64,000 nucleotides of DNA from Acidobacteriota bacterium. GTDB taxonomy: Bacteria; Acidobacteriota; Terriglobia; Acidiferrales; UBA7541. The position numbers and the translations under genes were made by a program. Shown in pieces: positions 26,784 through 36,397 of this stretch; position 1 is the stretch's first letter, and each line of letters starts with the position of its first letter. Below the pieces are notes generated by a model. That model made no database searches and had not been told where the DNA came from. It worked only from the letters and a program-made list of their open reading frames with translations. Location: positions 101,360 through 165,359 of the forward strand of contig JABCZK010000007.1 in assembly GCA_013289695.1 (NCBI GenBank), given 5' to 3'.

Positions 26784-27875
26784 ATGGCGAATTTGACGCT
26801 GTTCCAAAAACTCGAAAACATCGAGTCGAGGTACGAAGAGCTAACCCAGCAGCTTTCCTCGCCCGAAGTGCACAACGATTCGGCGCGTTTTCAGAAGCTC
26901 GCCAAGACACACGCGGACCTGGCTGAAATGGTGGCGAAATACCGCGAATGGAAAGAAATTGAAAAAGGTTTGCTGGGCACCAAGCAAATGCTGGTGGAAG
27001 CGGAAGACGCCGAATTGAAGCAGATGGCGCACGACGAAGAGCACGAGCTCGAAGGCCGCCGCGAAACCGTCGAGCGCGAGCTGAAATTCCTGATGCTTCC
27101 CAAAGATCCCAACGACGACAAGAACGTCATCCTGGAAATTCGCGCCGGCACCGGCGGCGACGAGGCTTCCCTTTTCGCCGGCGAGCTTTTCCGCATGTAT
27201 TCGCGCTACGCGGAATCGCAAGGCTGGAAGCTGGAAATTCTGGAAAGCTCGCCGTCGTCCATCGGCGGCATGAAGGACGTAGTCGCCGCGATCCAGGGCA
27301 ACAAAGTGTATTCGAAACTGAAATATGAGAGCGGCGTGCATCGCGTGCAGCGCGTGCCGGCCACCGAGCAGCAGGGACGCATTCACACTTCCGCGGCCAC
27401 AGTTGCGGTGCTGCCCGAAGCGGATGAAATTGACATCAAGATCGAGGCCAAGGATTTGCGCGTTGATACGTTCTGCTCGTCCGGACCCGGCGGGCAATCC
27501 GTGAACACCACCTATTCCGCCGTGCGCATCACGCACATTCCCAGCGGCCTGGTGGTTTCGCAGCAGGATGAAAAATCGCAAATCAAAAATCGCGCCAAGG
27601 CCATGCGCGTATTGCGCGCGCGCCTGTATGAAATGGAGCAGAACAAGCAGCACGAAGCCATCGCCGCCGAGCGGCGCGACCAGATCAAGACCGGCGACCG
27701 CTCGGAAAAAATCCGCACATACAATTTTCCGCAGAACCGGGTGTCGGACCATCGCATCGGCTTGACGCTGCACCAGCTCGATCAAGTGATGGAAGGCAAG
27801 CTGGGGCCGATCGTGGACGCGCTCTCGACGCATTACGAATCCGAGCGCCTGAAACAGGAACTCGTCGAAGCCTAA
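26784..27875 (+). CDS. prfA: Peptide chain release factor 1
   Basis: Terminates translation at UAG and UAA. The 363-residue product has [27 protein letters not shown], with the PAT stop-codon-recognition tripeptide, and the catalytic GGQ in [15 protein letters not shown], followed by [22 protein letters not shown] and the typical [20 protein letters not shown] near the end. The length is normal for RF1. The GGQ Gln is the substrate of PrmC, encoded next. Confidence 0.98.
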   Translation: MANLTLFQKLENIESRYEELTQQLSSPEVHNDSARFQKLAKTHADLAEMVAKYREWKEIEKGLLGTKQMLVEAEDAELKQMAHDEEHELEGRRETVERELKFLMLPKDPNDDKNVILEIRAGTGGDEASLFAGELFRMYSRYAESQGWKLEILESSPSSIGGMKDVVAAIQGNKVYSKLKYESGVHRVQRVPATEQQGRIHTSAATVAVLPEADEIDIKIEAKDLRVDTFCSSGPGGQSVNTTYSAVRITHIPSGLVVSQQDEKSQIKNRAKAMRVLRARLYEMEQNKQHEAIAAERRDQIKTGDRSEKIRTYNFPQNRVSDHRIGLTLHQLDQVMEGKLGPIVDALSTHYESERLKQELVEA

Positions 27876-27915
27876 GCGCAGGTAGCATCGGCAATCCTGC
27901 CTGTGCGGTTTTTTT
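27876..27915 (+). terminator. Probable terminator between prfA and prmC
   Basis: Arms GCGCAGG (27876-27882) and CCTGTGC (27900-27906) pair over 7 bp with one G-U wobble and are followed by GG and seven T. The hairpin starts immediately after the prfA stop. It would allow only partial read-through into prmC. Confidence 0.55.
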
Positions 27916-27947
27916 GTGCAGCCGACATTGCCCCTGTCCCAACCATC

Positions 27948-28910
27948 GTGGCAAATTCCAATCCAACGAACATACGCGCCGCGCTTAAAGAAGGAATGGC
28001 GCAACTGCGCGCGGCGCAGGTTCCTTCGCACACGCTCGCTACTGAGCTGTTGCTGATGCACGTCGTGGAGCGCGATCGCGCGTGGATCTACAGCCATCCC
28101 GAAGAGTCACTGGATCGAGCGGCCGCAGAAAAGTTTTTAGCCCTGATCGCGCGGCGCGCAGCAGGCGAGCCGGTGCAATATCTCACCGGCAAACAGGAAT
28201 TCTGGGGCCTGGAATTTGAGGTCACTCCCGCTGTGCTGATTCCCCGCCCGGAAACCGAGCATGTCATGGAAGTCGCACTGGCGCGCCTGGGCGAGCGTGG
28301 AATCAAAATTCATATGGATACCGGTGCGCCACGCGAAAAATTGCAAGTGGCCGATGTGGGGACAGGCTCGGGATGCCTGGCGATTGCGCTGGCCTGGGAA
28401 TTGCCGCACGCGGAAGTATTCGCGACCGATATTTCCGCACCGGCGCTCGCCGTTGCGCGCCGCAACGCCGCTAGCCACCGCGTCGCCGATCGCATTCATT
28501 TCGTGCAATGCGATTTGCTCAGCCGTCTTGAAAATACTGATCGGAGCAGCGTAGGGACACGGGATGCCGTGCCCGCTGCAGCGCAAGCCGCAGCCCAATT
28601 CGATCTAATCGTTAGCAATCCGCCATACATCGCGCGCAATGAGGCCGACAAATTGCAAAGCGAAGTGCGAGACCACGAACCGCACGCCGCCCTCTTCGGT
28701 GGACCCACGGGCGTCGAAATCTATCAACGGCTGATTGACCAAGCGCGCGACCGATTGCGCGACCGCGGCATACTGGTCCTCGAGCTGGGATACGATTCCG
28801 CAGAATACGTGCGTGGCATTTTCGACGCGCAGCGGGCCTGGGCGAACGTTGCGGTCACCATGGACCTGGCGGCCATCCCGCGCGTACTTGCGGCCGAACG
28901 CGCCCGCTAG
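27948..28910 (+). CDS. prmC: Peptide chain release factor N5-glutamine methyltransferase
   Basis: Methylates the Gln of the GGQ motif in release factors. The 320-residue product has the N-terminal helical domain (NIRAALKEGMAQLRAAQVPSHTLATELLLMH), the SAM-binding VADVGTGSGCLAIALAWEL and the catalytic NPPY in FDLIVSNPPYIA. The GTG at 27948 is chosen because it sits just before the conserved NIRAAL helix; an in-frame GTG at 27903 would lie inside the terminator hairpin. An insert of about 14 residues (SSVGTRDAVPAAAQ) precedes the NPPY strand. Its position beside prfA is conserved in bacteria. Confidence 0.95.
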   Translation: MANSNPTNIRAALKEGMAQLRAAQVPSHTLATELLLMHVVERDRAWIYSHPEESLDRAAAEKFLALIARRAAGEPVQYLTGKQEFWGLEFEVTPAVLIPRPETEHVMEVALARLGERGIKIHMDTGAPREKLQVADVGTGSGCLAIALAWELPHAEVFATDISAPALAVARRNAASHRVADRIHFVQCDLLSRLENTDRSSVGTRDAVPAAAQAAAQFDLIVSNPPYIARNEADKLQSEVRDHEPHAALFGGPTGVEIYQRLIDQARDRLRDRGILVLELGYDSAEYVRGIFDAQRAWANVAVTMDLAAIPRVLAAERAR

Positions 28911-28971
28911 CTCCCGCGAAACATTGTTTCCCACCCCGGGCTCGCAGTGATTTAAGCTTGCCGTTGCCGCC

Positions 28972-30207
28972 ATGCCCAAGCTGGCACAATACCGCGCGAA
29001 ACACGATGCGCCCCTGGCGATTCCGCTCGACGCCTCTGCCTCCATTCTGCACGTTGATATGGACGCGTTTTTCGTTTCTGTGGAACTGCTGGCGCGTCCG
29101 GAGTTGCGCGGCAAGGCAGTCATCGTGGGGGGGCAGCGCGATCAGCGCGGCGTCGTCACTTCTGCAAGCTACGAGGCGCGAAAATTCGGCGTGCATTCAG
29201 CGATGGCGCTGCGCACGGCCGCGCAACTGTGCCGGCACGCCATATTTCTCGACCGCCATCACGAACTTTACGGCCAGTGGAGCAATCGCGTGGCCGCGAT
29301 TCTGGGGAAATTCTCGCCGATCGTGGAAATGGCTTCGATTGACGAAGCCTACCTAGACCTCGCCGGAACGGAACGCTTGCACGGCCCACCGCTCGCGGCG
29401 GCCCACAAACTCTTGCAGCAAATTACCGCGACGACCGGCCTGCCGTGCTCCGGCGGACTGGGCGCCACGCGCCTGGTGGCGAAAATTGCAAGCGAACAGG
29501 CCAAGCCGCGCGGCTTGGTGTGGGTCCCACCGGGCAGCGAAGCGGCATTTCTCGCGCCGCTCGCGGTGCGGCGCATCCCTGGAATCGGCAAGGTCACGGA
29601 CGAAGCCTTGCGAGCCCTGGGCATCGAAACCATCTGGCAATTGCAAAACGTTTCGCTCGAACGCCTGGAAGAGACTTTTGGGCAATGGGGCACGGCGCTA
29701 TTCCGCAAAGCGCGTGGCATCGACTCTTATGAATTTTTCGTGGATGCCGAACCAAAATCGCTCTCGCACAATCAAACCTTCGGCGAAGACACGCGCGACC
29801 GCGAGCTGCTGGAATCCACGCTCAGCTATCTGTGCCAGAAAGCAGCGAAGCGCCTGCGCGACGCCGCGCTGCACGCGCGAAGCGTCACCCTCACCGTGCG
29901 TTTCGCGGATTTCACGACGATCACGCGCAGCCACACGCTGGCAGAGCCTTCCGACCTCGATACCGTATTTCTCAAAGCCGTGCGCGAGCTTTTTCAGCAC
30001 GCCTGGAATGGGCAAGCGTTACTCCGACTGGTGGGTGTCGCGCTGACGTCATTCTCTGCAGGCTCGGCGCAATTCGATCTGCTCGATCCGGAACGCCGGG
30101 AAAAGCTCGAACGGCTGGCGCGAGCCACGGACAAGCTGCGCGACCGCTTCGGATTTTCCAAAGTACAATTTGGCGGTTCGCTGCCGATTCGCGATGACTC
30201 CGAGTAA
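28972..30207 (+). CDS. dinB: DNA polymerase IV (Y-family)
   Basis: Error-prone translesion polymerase. The 411-residue product has HVDMDAFFVSVE (first catalytic Asp pair), YEARKFGV, SIDEAYLDLAG (second catalytic acids), helix-hairpin-helix VRRIPGIGKVTDEALRALGI, and a little-finger domain with SLSHNQTFGEDTRD and TLTVRFADFTTITRSHTL. About 26 residues precede the conserved core, which is longer than in E. coli. The C-terminus lacks an obvious beta-clamp motif (no QLxLF). No LexA box was recognised upstream. Confidence 0.96.
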   Translation: MPKLAQYRAKHDAPLAIPLDASASILHVDMDAFFVSVELLARPELRGKAVIVGGQRDQRGVVTSASYEARKFGVHSAMALRTAAQLCRHAIFLDRHHELYGQWSNRVAAILGKFSPIVEMASIDEAYLDLAGTERLHGPPLAAAHKLLQQITATTGLPCSGGLGATRLVAKIASEQAKPRGLVWVPPGSEAAFLAPLAVRRIPGIGKVTDEALRALGIETIWQLQNVSLERLEETFGQWGTALFRKARGIDSYEFFVDAEPKSLSHNQTFGEDTRDRELLESTLSYLCQKAAKRLRDAALHARSVTLTVRFADFTTITRSHTLAEPSDLDTVFLKAVRELFQHAWNGQALLRLVGVALTSFSAGSAQFDLLDPERREKLERLARATDKLRDRFGFSKVQFGGSLPIRDDSE

Positions 30208-30287
30208 AAATCAGCGGCCATCTTCTCGGTCTCCTCCCAAACTCCATAAACCAGGCGCATCATTCGATTGCATTCGGATTCTTGCCT

Positions 30288-30293
30288 TATAAT
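30288..30293 (+). promoter_or_regulatory. TATAAT box 10 bp upstream of the phosphatase start
   Basis: A perfect -10 hexamer at 30288-30293 lies 10 bases before the ATG at 30304, with no Shine-Dalgarno sequence between. This arrangement suggests a leaderless transcript. The -35 region is weak. Confidence 0.55.
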
Positions 30294-30303
30294 CGCAACT
30301 CCC

Positions 30304-31476
30304 ATGTCCAAAACTCCTCGCCACGCACCGGATGCGAAACCAGGCGTGGTCAAGCGCCTGCGCGCCTTCTGGGCGCGTTTGACCGAAGGCTTCCAGCTCG
30401 AGCAGCTGTGGGGACAATTCAAATCGGAAGCGCAGGCGGGTTACGTCCTGTATTCGAAGGATGTGGATTGGGAAGCGATCAAGCTGGAAAAATCGAAATT
30501 CAAGCGGATCCTGCTGTCCGGCTGGGCGCTCTTTCAAGCCATCCTGATGAAGCTTTCGCCGGCGCGGCGAGTTCTTCTGGTTTTCGCACTCTTGCTCCTG
30601 GTTTTCCATCCGGACGTCCGCTGGGGAAATAACGAGGTTAATTTTGATTTTGTCCAGGTGGCCGCGCTGATTCTTTTCATGCTGCTGGCTCTGGAACTGG
30701 CCGACCGCGTGACCATGAAGCGCGACCTGGAAATTGCCCGCGAAATTCAGCAATGGCTGGTGCCCAGCGAACCGCCGCAAATTCCCGGCATGGATATTGC
30801 GTTTGCCACACGTCCGCAGAACACGGTCGCAGGCGATTACTACGACGCGTTCTTGCGGCCCGTGCCGGAGGCCAGCGCGAAAACGCCGTCCCTGTTGGTC
30901 GTGGTCGCCGACGTTGCGGGGAAGAGCGTGCCGGCGGCACTGCTGATGGCGACATTTCAATCAGGCCTGCGCGCGCTTTCCGCAACTCCTGCGACGCTCG
31001 ATGAGATCGTCGCAGGCTTGGAGCGTTACGCTCGCGCGCATAGCCTGGAAGGGCGCCGCTTCACCACCGCATTTATCGCGGAAATTGACCCGCAAACACG
31101 CGCGATGCGCTACATCAATGCCGGGCACAATTACCCGATTCTTCGCCGTGCATCGGGGAGCATCGAGCGGCTGGAGACCGGCGGCCCACCGTTTGGCGTG
31201 CCGCTCTTTACCGACAACGAGATTGCTTATGGCGTGGGCCGCGTGCAGCTGGACGCTGGCGACTTGCTTTTTATTTTCACCGATGGCGTCGCCGAAGCTG
31301 TGAACGAAAAGGGCGAGGAGTTCGGCGAGCCGCGGATTGTGCCCGCGATTCTTTCGATGCCCTTGGGCACGGCCGCCGCGGTTCTGAATCGCGTTATGAG
31401 CGACGTGAACACTTTCGTGGGTTACGCTCGGCAGCATGACGACATCACGGCGTTGGTGCTGCGGATCGTAGAGTAA
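30304..31476 (+). CDS. Membrane-anchored PP2C-type (SpoIIE/RsbU) serine phosphatase
   Basis: The 390-residue product has an N-terminal cytosolic stretch of about 85 residues, two hydrophobic segments near residues 88-102 and 117-132, and a C-terminal SpoIIE domain. Phosphatase features: LEIAREIQQWLVPSEPPQIPG, AGDYYDAF (metal Asp), VVADVAGKSVPAALLMA (second Asp), YINAGHNYPILRR, TDGVAEAVN and RQHDDITALVLR (metal Asp-Asp). Such proteins dephosphorylate anti-anti-sigma factors in partner-switching networks, but no STAS or RsbW-like gene is adjacent. The ATG at 30304 is preferred because of the nearby TATAAT. Confidence 0.9.
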   Translation: MSKTPRHAPDAKPGVVKRLRAFWARLTEGFQLEQLWGQFKSEAQAGYVLYSKDVDWEAIKLEKSKFKRILLSGWALFQAILMKLSPARRVLLVFALLLLVFHPDVRWGNNEVNFDFVQVAALILFMLLALELADRVTMKRDLEIAREIQQWLVPSEPPQIPGMDIAFATRPQNTVAGDYYDAFLRPVPEASAKTPSLLVVVADVAGKSVPAALLMATFQSGLRALSATPATLDEIVAGLERYARAHSLEGRRFTTAFIAEIDPQTRAMRYINAGHNYPILRRASGSIERLETGGPPFGVPLFTDNEIAYGVGRVQLDAGDLLFIFTDGVAEAVNEKGEEFGEPRIVPAILSMPLGTAAAVLNRVMSDVNTFVGYARQHDDITALVLRIVE

Positions 31477-31572
31477 ACCGGCCCAGGATTTGTGTCAGGA
31501 TTCCAGCGGGCTCACACGCCAGCAGCAATCTCAAAACTTCCAACGCGGGCGCGATTCCCTCATAATCGCCCC

Positions 31573-32934
31573 ATGAACGCTCGCGCATTTGCGGAGCACA
31601 TCTGCCGGACGTTGCGTTCCGCAGGGTATCAGGCCTATTTCGTGGGTGGATGTGTGCGCGACATTCTGCTACACCGCGAGCCAGCTGATTACGACGTGGC
31701 CACCGATGCGACCCCAGAACGTGTGGAGCAAATATTTCCGAACAGCTTGATGGTCGGTGCGAAGTTCGGTGTCGTCGTGGTGCTGCAGGAACCCGAGCCA
31801 AGCGACGGAATAAAAGGCGCGTCCGCGACGGTGGAAGTGGCGACCCTTCGCTCGGACATAGGCCACAGCGATGGTCGCCATCCCGACCAAGTAGTTTATG
31901 CATTGTCGCCGCAGGAAGACGTCCAGCGTCGCGACTTCACCATCAACGGCCTTTTGCTGGACCCAGAGACCAACGAAGTCCTCGACTTCGTCGGTGGGCG
32001 AGACGATCTGCGTGCCGGAATCATTCGCGCCATTGGCCGGCCCGAGGAGCGTTTCCGCGAAGACAAACTGAGAATGCTTCGTGCCGTGCGCTTCGCCGCC
32101 CGTTTTGGCTACGCCATCGAGCCGGAAACGCTGCGCGCGATTCAGAGATTCGCCCCCGAAATCGGTCAAGTTTCCGCGGAGCGCGTGCGCGATGAATTGA
32201 CCAAGCTGCTTACCGAAGGCGCGGCGCGGCGCGGCTTTGAATTGCTGGACGAGGCGCGTTTGCTGCCCCAGCTTCTCCCCGAAATTTCGCAGATGCAAGG
32301 CGTGGAGCAGCCGCCGCAGTTCCATCCCGAGGGCGACGTGTGGATTCATACGCTCCTCATGCTGGAAGGACTGGCGCCGGGAACTTCGCCAACTCTCGCG
32401 TGGGGCGTGCTCTTGCACGACGTGGGCAAGCCTGCGACGTTCGCGCCGCCGTCGGGACCGAATGGCCGCATCCGCTTCGATCGCCACGTGGAAGTGGGGA
32501 CGCGGATGGCCGAGGAAATCTGCGAACGCCTACGTTTTTCGAATGACGATATGACGCAGATTGCGTCGCTGGTCGCCAATCACTTGCGATTCAAGGACGT
32601 CCCGCAGATGAAGCGCTCGACCCTAAAGCGCTTCGTGCGGCTCGAGCGTTTTGACGAGCACATGGAGCTGCACCGCTTGGATTGCTCCTCGAGCCATCGC
32701 AATCTGGAGAACTACGAGTTTATGCTTCGTTTCTTGGCCGAGACGCCCCCAGAGGACGTTCGCCCGATCCGTCTACTGACCGGGGGTGACCTGATCGGCC
32801 TGGGATTCCGGCCCGGGCCGGAATTCAAGAAGATTCTGGATGCAGCCGAGGACGCCCAGCTGGAAGGCAGTATTTCGACTCACGACGACGCCATGATATG
32901 GGTGCGGAAGTATTATCGGGCGCCTTCATTCTAG
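31573..32934 (+). CDS. tRNA nucleotidyltransferase / poly(A) polymerase (class II)
   Basis: Adds or repairs the 3' CCA of tRNAs, or adds A tails. The 453-residue product has the head-domain signature GGCVRDILL and ADYDVATDA (the DxD metal ligands), the RRDFTINGLLLDP motif, the RNA-binding neck (EERFREDKLRMLRAVRFAARFG) and a C-terminal HD domain with WGVLLHDVGKP and H residues downstream. The HD part suggests a phosphohydrolase activity as in E. coli CCA enzyme; CCA and poly(A) specificity cannot be separated by eye. The ATG at 31573 is chosen because a CATAAT box lies 6 bp upstream (leaderless pattern) and MNARAFAEHICRTLR matches family N-termini. Confidence 0.92.
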   Translation: MNARAFAEHICRTLRSAGYQAYFVGGCVRDILLHREPADYDVATDATPERVEQIFPNSLMVGAKFGVVVVLQEPEPSDGIKGASATVEVATLRSDIGHSDGRHPDQVVYALSPQEDVQRRDFTINGLLLDPETNEVLDFVGGRDDLRAGIIRAIGRPEERFREDKLRMLRAVRFAARFGYAIEPETLRAIQRFAPEIGQVSAERVRDELTKLLTEGAARRGFELLDEARLLPQLLPEISQMQGVEQPPQFHPEGDVWIHTLLMLEGLAPGTSPTLAWGVLLHDVGKPATFAPPSGPNGRIRFDRHVEVGTRMAEEICERLRFSNDDMTQIASLVANHLRFKDVPQMKRSTLKRFVRLERFDEHMELHRLDCSSSHRNLENYEFMLRFLAETPPEDVRPIRLLTGGDLIGLGFRPGPEFKKILDAAEDAQLEGSISTHDDAMIWVRKYYRAPSF

Positions 32935-33140
32935 TGTAATGGTAGTATTATCAGCAGGATATGTGGATAGAAATGGCCGGCGAATCGGTTTCGTCCTAAA
33001 GCTGAGTGTGGTATTATAAGGTTGCCTGCTAAGCTGTGGCGAAACTTGTGGAAATCTTTTTCCGTGTTCCTGCATCTAACCTTCATGGCAGCCGATTAGC
33101 TGCCTGATGGGTCAATTTGCTCTATAGGCCCAGGGAGAAA

Positions 33141-35564
33141 ATGGTGACCAAATCTAATAGAGTTCTACCGCATGAACTGCCTATTCTTCCGGTCCGTGAC
33201 ACAGTTCTGTTTCCGGGCGCCGTTCTGCCGCTGCCCGTAGGCCGCGAAAGTTCGCTCGCTTTGCTGAACTCGCTCGAAGGGACCGAGAAAATTCTAGGCG
33301 TGGTGGCGCAACTGGATCCTCGCGTGGAGGCGCCCACCGGCACCGACCTGCACAGCGTCGGCACTTTGGCCAAAGTTCACAAAATGGTGCGCATGCCCAA
33401 CGGAAACGTAGTCGCGTTCCTGGAGGGGATTGAACGAATCCGCGTCATGGAAGTGCTGGGATTCACGCCGTTCATCAAGGCGCGCGTGGAATCGCAGCCG
33501 GACCTGGAAGATCAACGCGACGCCGAATTGACCGCGCTCGAACGCAACGTGCAGGAGTTGTTCCGCGAAGTGGTCGCGCGTTCGCCGCAGCTTTCCGACG
33601 ATCTGCAAACCGAAGTAATGGGTATCGATTCGCCCGGACGCCTGGCGGACTTCGTCACTTCCACGCTCCCTTCGCTCAGCACCATGATCCGCCAGGAATT
33701 GCTGGAAACTTTCAGCGTGCGTAAGCGCCTGGAAGCGCTGATCAGCGAATTGACCAAGGAACGCGAAGTGCTGGATCTGCGCAACAAGATTCACGATCAG
33801 GTGCAAGAGCAAGTAAACCAGAGCCAGCGTGAATTCCTGCTGCGCGAACAGATGAAGGCGATTCAGAAGGAACTCGGAGAGTCCGACGACGGGCAAGCCG
33901 AAATTGATGAATTGCGCAAGAAAGTCGAAGAGTCCGGCATGTCCGCGGAAGCCAAGAAAGAATGCGAGCGCGAACTGAAGCGCTTGGCGAAGATGACTCC
34001 GGCGTCCGCGGAATACATGGTGGCGCGCACGTACCTGGAATGGATGACTTCGCTGCCCTGGAACAAAACTTCCGGGACCGAAGACATCAACATTCCCAAC
34101 GCGCAGGCCATTCTGGATGAAGATCACTACGACCTGGTGAAAATCAAGGAACGGATTCTGGATTACCTTGCCGTCAAGAAATTACAGCCGGGTATGAAGG
34201 GTCCGATCCTGTGCTTCATCGGGCCTCCGGGCGTTGGCAAGACCTCGCTCGGCAAATCCATCGCGCGCGCGCTAGGCCGCAAATTCGTGCGCATTTCGTT
34301 GGGTGGAATGCACGACGAGGCGGAAATTCGCGGGCATCGGCGCACTTACATCGGTGCTTTGCCTGGACAGATCATTCAGGGCATCCGCCGCGCCGAAACC
34401 ATGGACCCGGTCCTGATGCTGGACGAGGTAGACAAGCTCGGCCGCGATTTCCGCGGCGATCCTTCGGCTGCGCTCATGGAAGTGCTCGACCCGGAACAGA
34501 ATGCCACGTTCCGCGATCACTACCTGGACGTGCCGTTTGATCTCTCGAAGGTGCTCTTCATCGCGACGGCGAACTGGCTGGATCCGATTCCCGAGCCCTT
34601 GCGCGACCGCATGGAGATCATCGAGCTTTCCGGATACACGGAAGAGGAAAAAGTCCACATCGCGAAAATGTTTCTGATCGCCCGCCAAGCCAAGGAAAAC
34701 GGCCTGGCGCTGGGCGAGCAGATTGAGTTCACCGATGAGGCGTTGCACGAACTCATCCGTCACTACACGCGGGAAGCTGGCGTGCGCAATCTGGAACGGG
34801 AAATTGGCACGTTGGTTCGCAAACAGGCGCGGCGTTTGGCGGAGGGCAAGACGGACAAGTTGATCGTTTCGCCCGAAGTGATTCGCGAAGTGTTGGGCAT
34901 CCCCAAGGTGCATCTGGAAAAGGAAGTGGAAGAGCGGGTGCAAAAGCCGGGAGTTTCCGTCGGCTTAGTTTGGACACCGGTAGGCGGCGATATCGTCTTC
35001 ATCGAAGCGAGCAAAATGCGCGGCGGGAAGACGTTCACGATGACCGGCCATCTCGGCGACGTGATGCAGGAATCCATGCGAGCTGCGCTCACCTGGGTTC
35101 GTGCCAATACCGAGCGCTACGCAATTGATCCGGACTTCTTCCGCAAGCAAGACGTGCACATTCACGTGCCGTCGGGCGCGGTGCCCAAAGACGGGCCGTC
35201 CGCGGGCGTGGCGATGGTCACGGCACTGGTAAGCCTGCTGACCGGCAGGCCCGTTCGTCCGCGAGTGGCGATGACCGGAGAAATTTCACTTTCCGGAATC
35301 GTCCTCCCCGTGGGCGGAATCAAGGAAAAAGTGCTGGGAGCCAAGCGCGCCGGAATTCGGGAAGTCATTCTTCCTTCGGAGAACGAGCCGAATGTACAGG
35401 AAGACTTGCCCGAGGAAATGCTGGAAGGCATGAAGGTGCACTTTGTACGGACAGCGGAACAGGCGCTCGAAATAGCTCTGGGCAAATTCGAGAAGGCCGT
35501 GCGGCCGGTAACAGGCGGTCCGCTCGGCGAAGACCGCCCGCCGCTGGCCGGACCGATTCACTAA
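33141..35564 (+). CDS. lon: ATP-dependent protease Lon
   Basis: Hexameric AAA+ serine protease that degrades misfolded and regulatory proteins. The 807-residue product has the substrate-binding N-domain (LPILPVRDTVLFPGAVLPLPVGRE), a coiled-coil (NQSQREFLLREQMKAIQKELGE), Walker A GPPGVGKTSLG, Walker B LMLDEVDKLG and the C-terminal protease with catalytic Ser in KDGPSAGVAM and the Lys in GIKEKVLGAKRAG. The ATG at 33141 has an AGGGAG site; the in-frame codon 24 bp upstream has none. It is followed by a strong terminator. No clear heat-shock promoter was found in the 206-bp upstream region. Confidence 0.98.
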   Translation: MVTKSNRVLPHELPILPVRDTVLFPGAVLPLPVGRESSLALLNSLEGTEKILGVVAQLDPRVEAPTGTDLHSVGTLAKVHKMVRMPNGNVVAFLEGIERIRVMEVLGFTPFIKARVESQPDLEDQRDAELTALERNVQELFREVVARSPQLSDDLQTEVMGIDSPGRLADFVTSTLPSLSTMIRQELLETFSVRKRLEALISELTKEREVLDLRNKIHDQVQEQVNQSQREFLLREQMKAIQKELGESDDGQAEIDELRKKVEESGMSAEAKKECERELKRLAKMTPASAEYMVARTYLEWMTSLPWNKTSGTEDINIPNAQAILDEDHYDLVKIKERILDYLAVKKLQPGMKGPILCFIGPPGVGKTSLGKSIARALGRKFVRISLGGMHDEAEIRGHRRTYIGALPGQIIQGIRRAETMDPVLMLDEVDKLGRDFRGDPSAALMEVLDPEQNATFRDHYLDVPFDLSKVLFIATANWLDPIPEPLRDRMEIIELSGYTEEEKVHIAKMFLIARQAKENGLALGEQIEFTDEALHELIRHYTREAGVRNLEREIGTLVRKQARRLAEGKTDKLIVSPEVIREVLGIPKVHLEKEVEERVQKPGVSVGLVWTPVGGDIVFIEASKMRGGKTFTMTGHLGDVMQESMRAALTWVRANTERYAIDPDFFRKQDVHIHVPSGAVPKDGPSAGVAMVTALVSLLTGRPVRPRVAMTGEISLSGIVLPVGGIKEKVLGAKRAGIREVILPSENEPNVQEDLPEEMLEGMKVHFVRTAEQALEIALGKFEKAVRPVTGGPLGEDRPPLAGPIH

Positions 35565-35597
35565 CTCCCCAGAAAGCGATAAGCGACAGCGTGCGAT

Positions 35598-35632
35598 GGG
35601 CCCGGGAACATTGTTTTCCGGGCCCTTTCTCT
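35598..35632 (+). terminator. Rho-independent terminator of lon
   Basis: Arms GGGCCCGG (35598-35605) and CCGGGCCC (35618-35625) are followed by TTTCTCTT. It starts 34 bp after the lon stop. Confidence 0.85.
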
Positions 35633-35698
35633 TGCGCGCACGAAAAGCGTTTCCTCTTGCGGCGCGCGGCGTAATCGCGTACAGCTTGAAAGTTTCCA

Positions 35699-36364
35699 AT
35701 GCCCTATCGCCCAAGAGAACTGGTGGTGCGCGCGCGCGAAGCGGCCGCGCGATTGCTGGCCACGCTCGACCACAACGAGATGGTCCCGCGTTTCCTGGAC
35801 ATGTACGCGGCTGAGAATCGCCGCCCGGGACGCGCCGATCAGCCCGCACATTACCGCGACCAACTCGAAACGATTCGTCGCGAAGCTCTTCTGGCTATGG
35901 TCTTGCGCGCGGAAGCGGCGTTGCCGACGCGTTTGAAAGTGCGCGTGACTGTTCGCGAGACGAAGCGGCGGCTGAAACCAAAGAAAGGGAAAAAATCCGC
36001 GAAGGGCAAGCGCTCGAAAAAGAAAAGCGCGCGAAAACCAGGGATGGACCTGGCGATCCCGCTGCTCGATCTCTTCCGCGAAGAATTTTTCGTCGCGCTG
36101 GGCCAGGCGCTCGGTTGGACGGACGAAGACGCGCAGGCTTTCTGGCACGATCTGGAATTGTACGAAGACCTCTCAGCGAACGAGCCGCGCCGCCCCGCAC
36201 GACGCGCCATTGCTTCTGGACCCTTTGTGGACCGCACGGCGCTGCTGTTGGATCCTTCGCTGATGGAACAAGCGCGCCGCGCCGCCGGAAAGTTTCAGTT
36301 GGAACTGAACGCCTCCGCCGATCGCGTGCTCCGCGGCGTCTTCTCGCGCCGCCGCGCTAACTGA
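35699..36364 (+). CDS. Hypothetical protein with a Lys-rich linker
   Basis: No family recognised. The 221-residue product has an N-terminal helical part (VVRAREAAARLLATLDHNEMVPRFLDMYAAENR), a strongly basic Lys-rich linker (residues about 88-114) and a second helical part (FREEFFVALGQALGWTDEDAQAFWHDLELYEDLSANEPRRPARRA). It is cytosolic and has no Cys. No Shine-Dalgarno site precedes the ATG. A nucleic-acid-associated role is possible from the basic linker only. Confidence 0.65.
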   Translation: MPYRPRELVVRAREAAARLLATLDHNEMVPRFLDMYAAENRRPGRADQPAHYRDQLETIRREALLAMVLRAEAALPTRLKVRVTVRETKRRLKPKKGKKSAKGKRSKKKSARKPGMDLAIPLLDLFREEFFVALGQALGWTDEDAQAFWHDLELYEDLSANEPRRPARRAIASGPFVDRTALLLDPSLMEQARRAAGKFQLELNASADRVLRGVFSRRRAN

Positions 36365-36397
36365 TCACGGCAACTGGTTCGGGCCATGCCGGCGATC

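Noticed and set aside
26841..28097. 418-codon minus-strand frame across prfA and the prfA-prmC gap
   Set aside because: Complement of prfA, which has the GGQ and PAT motifs; the antisense product is His/Arg-rich without homology.
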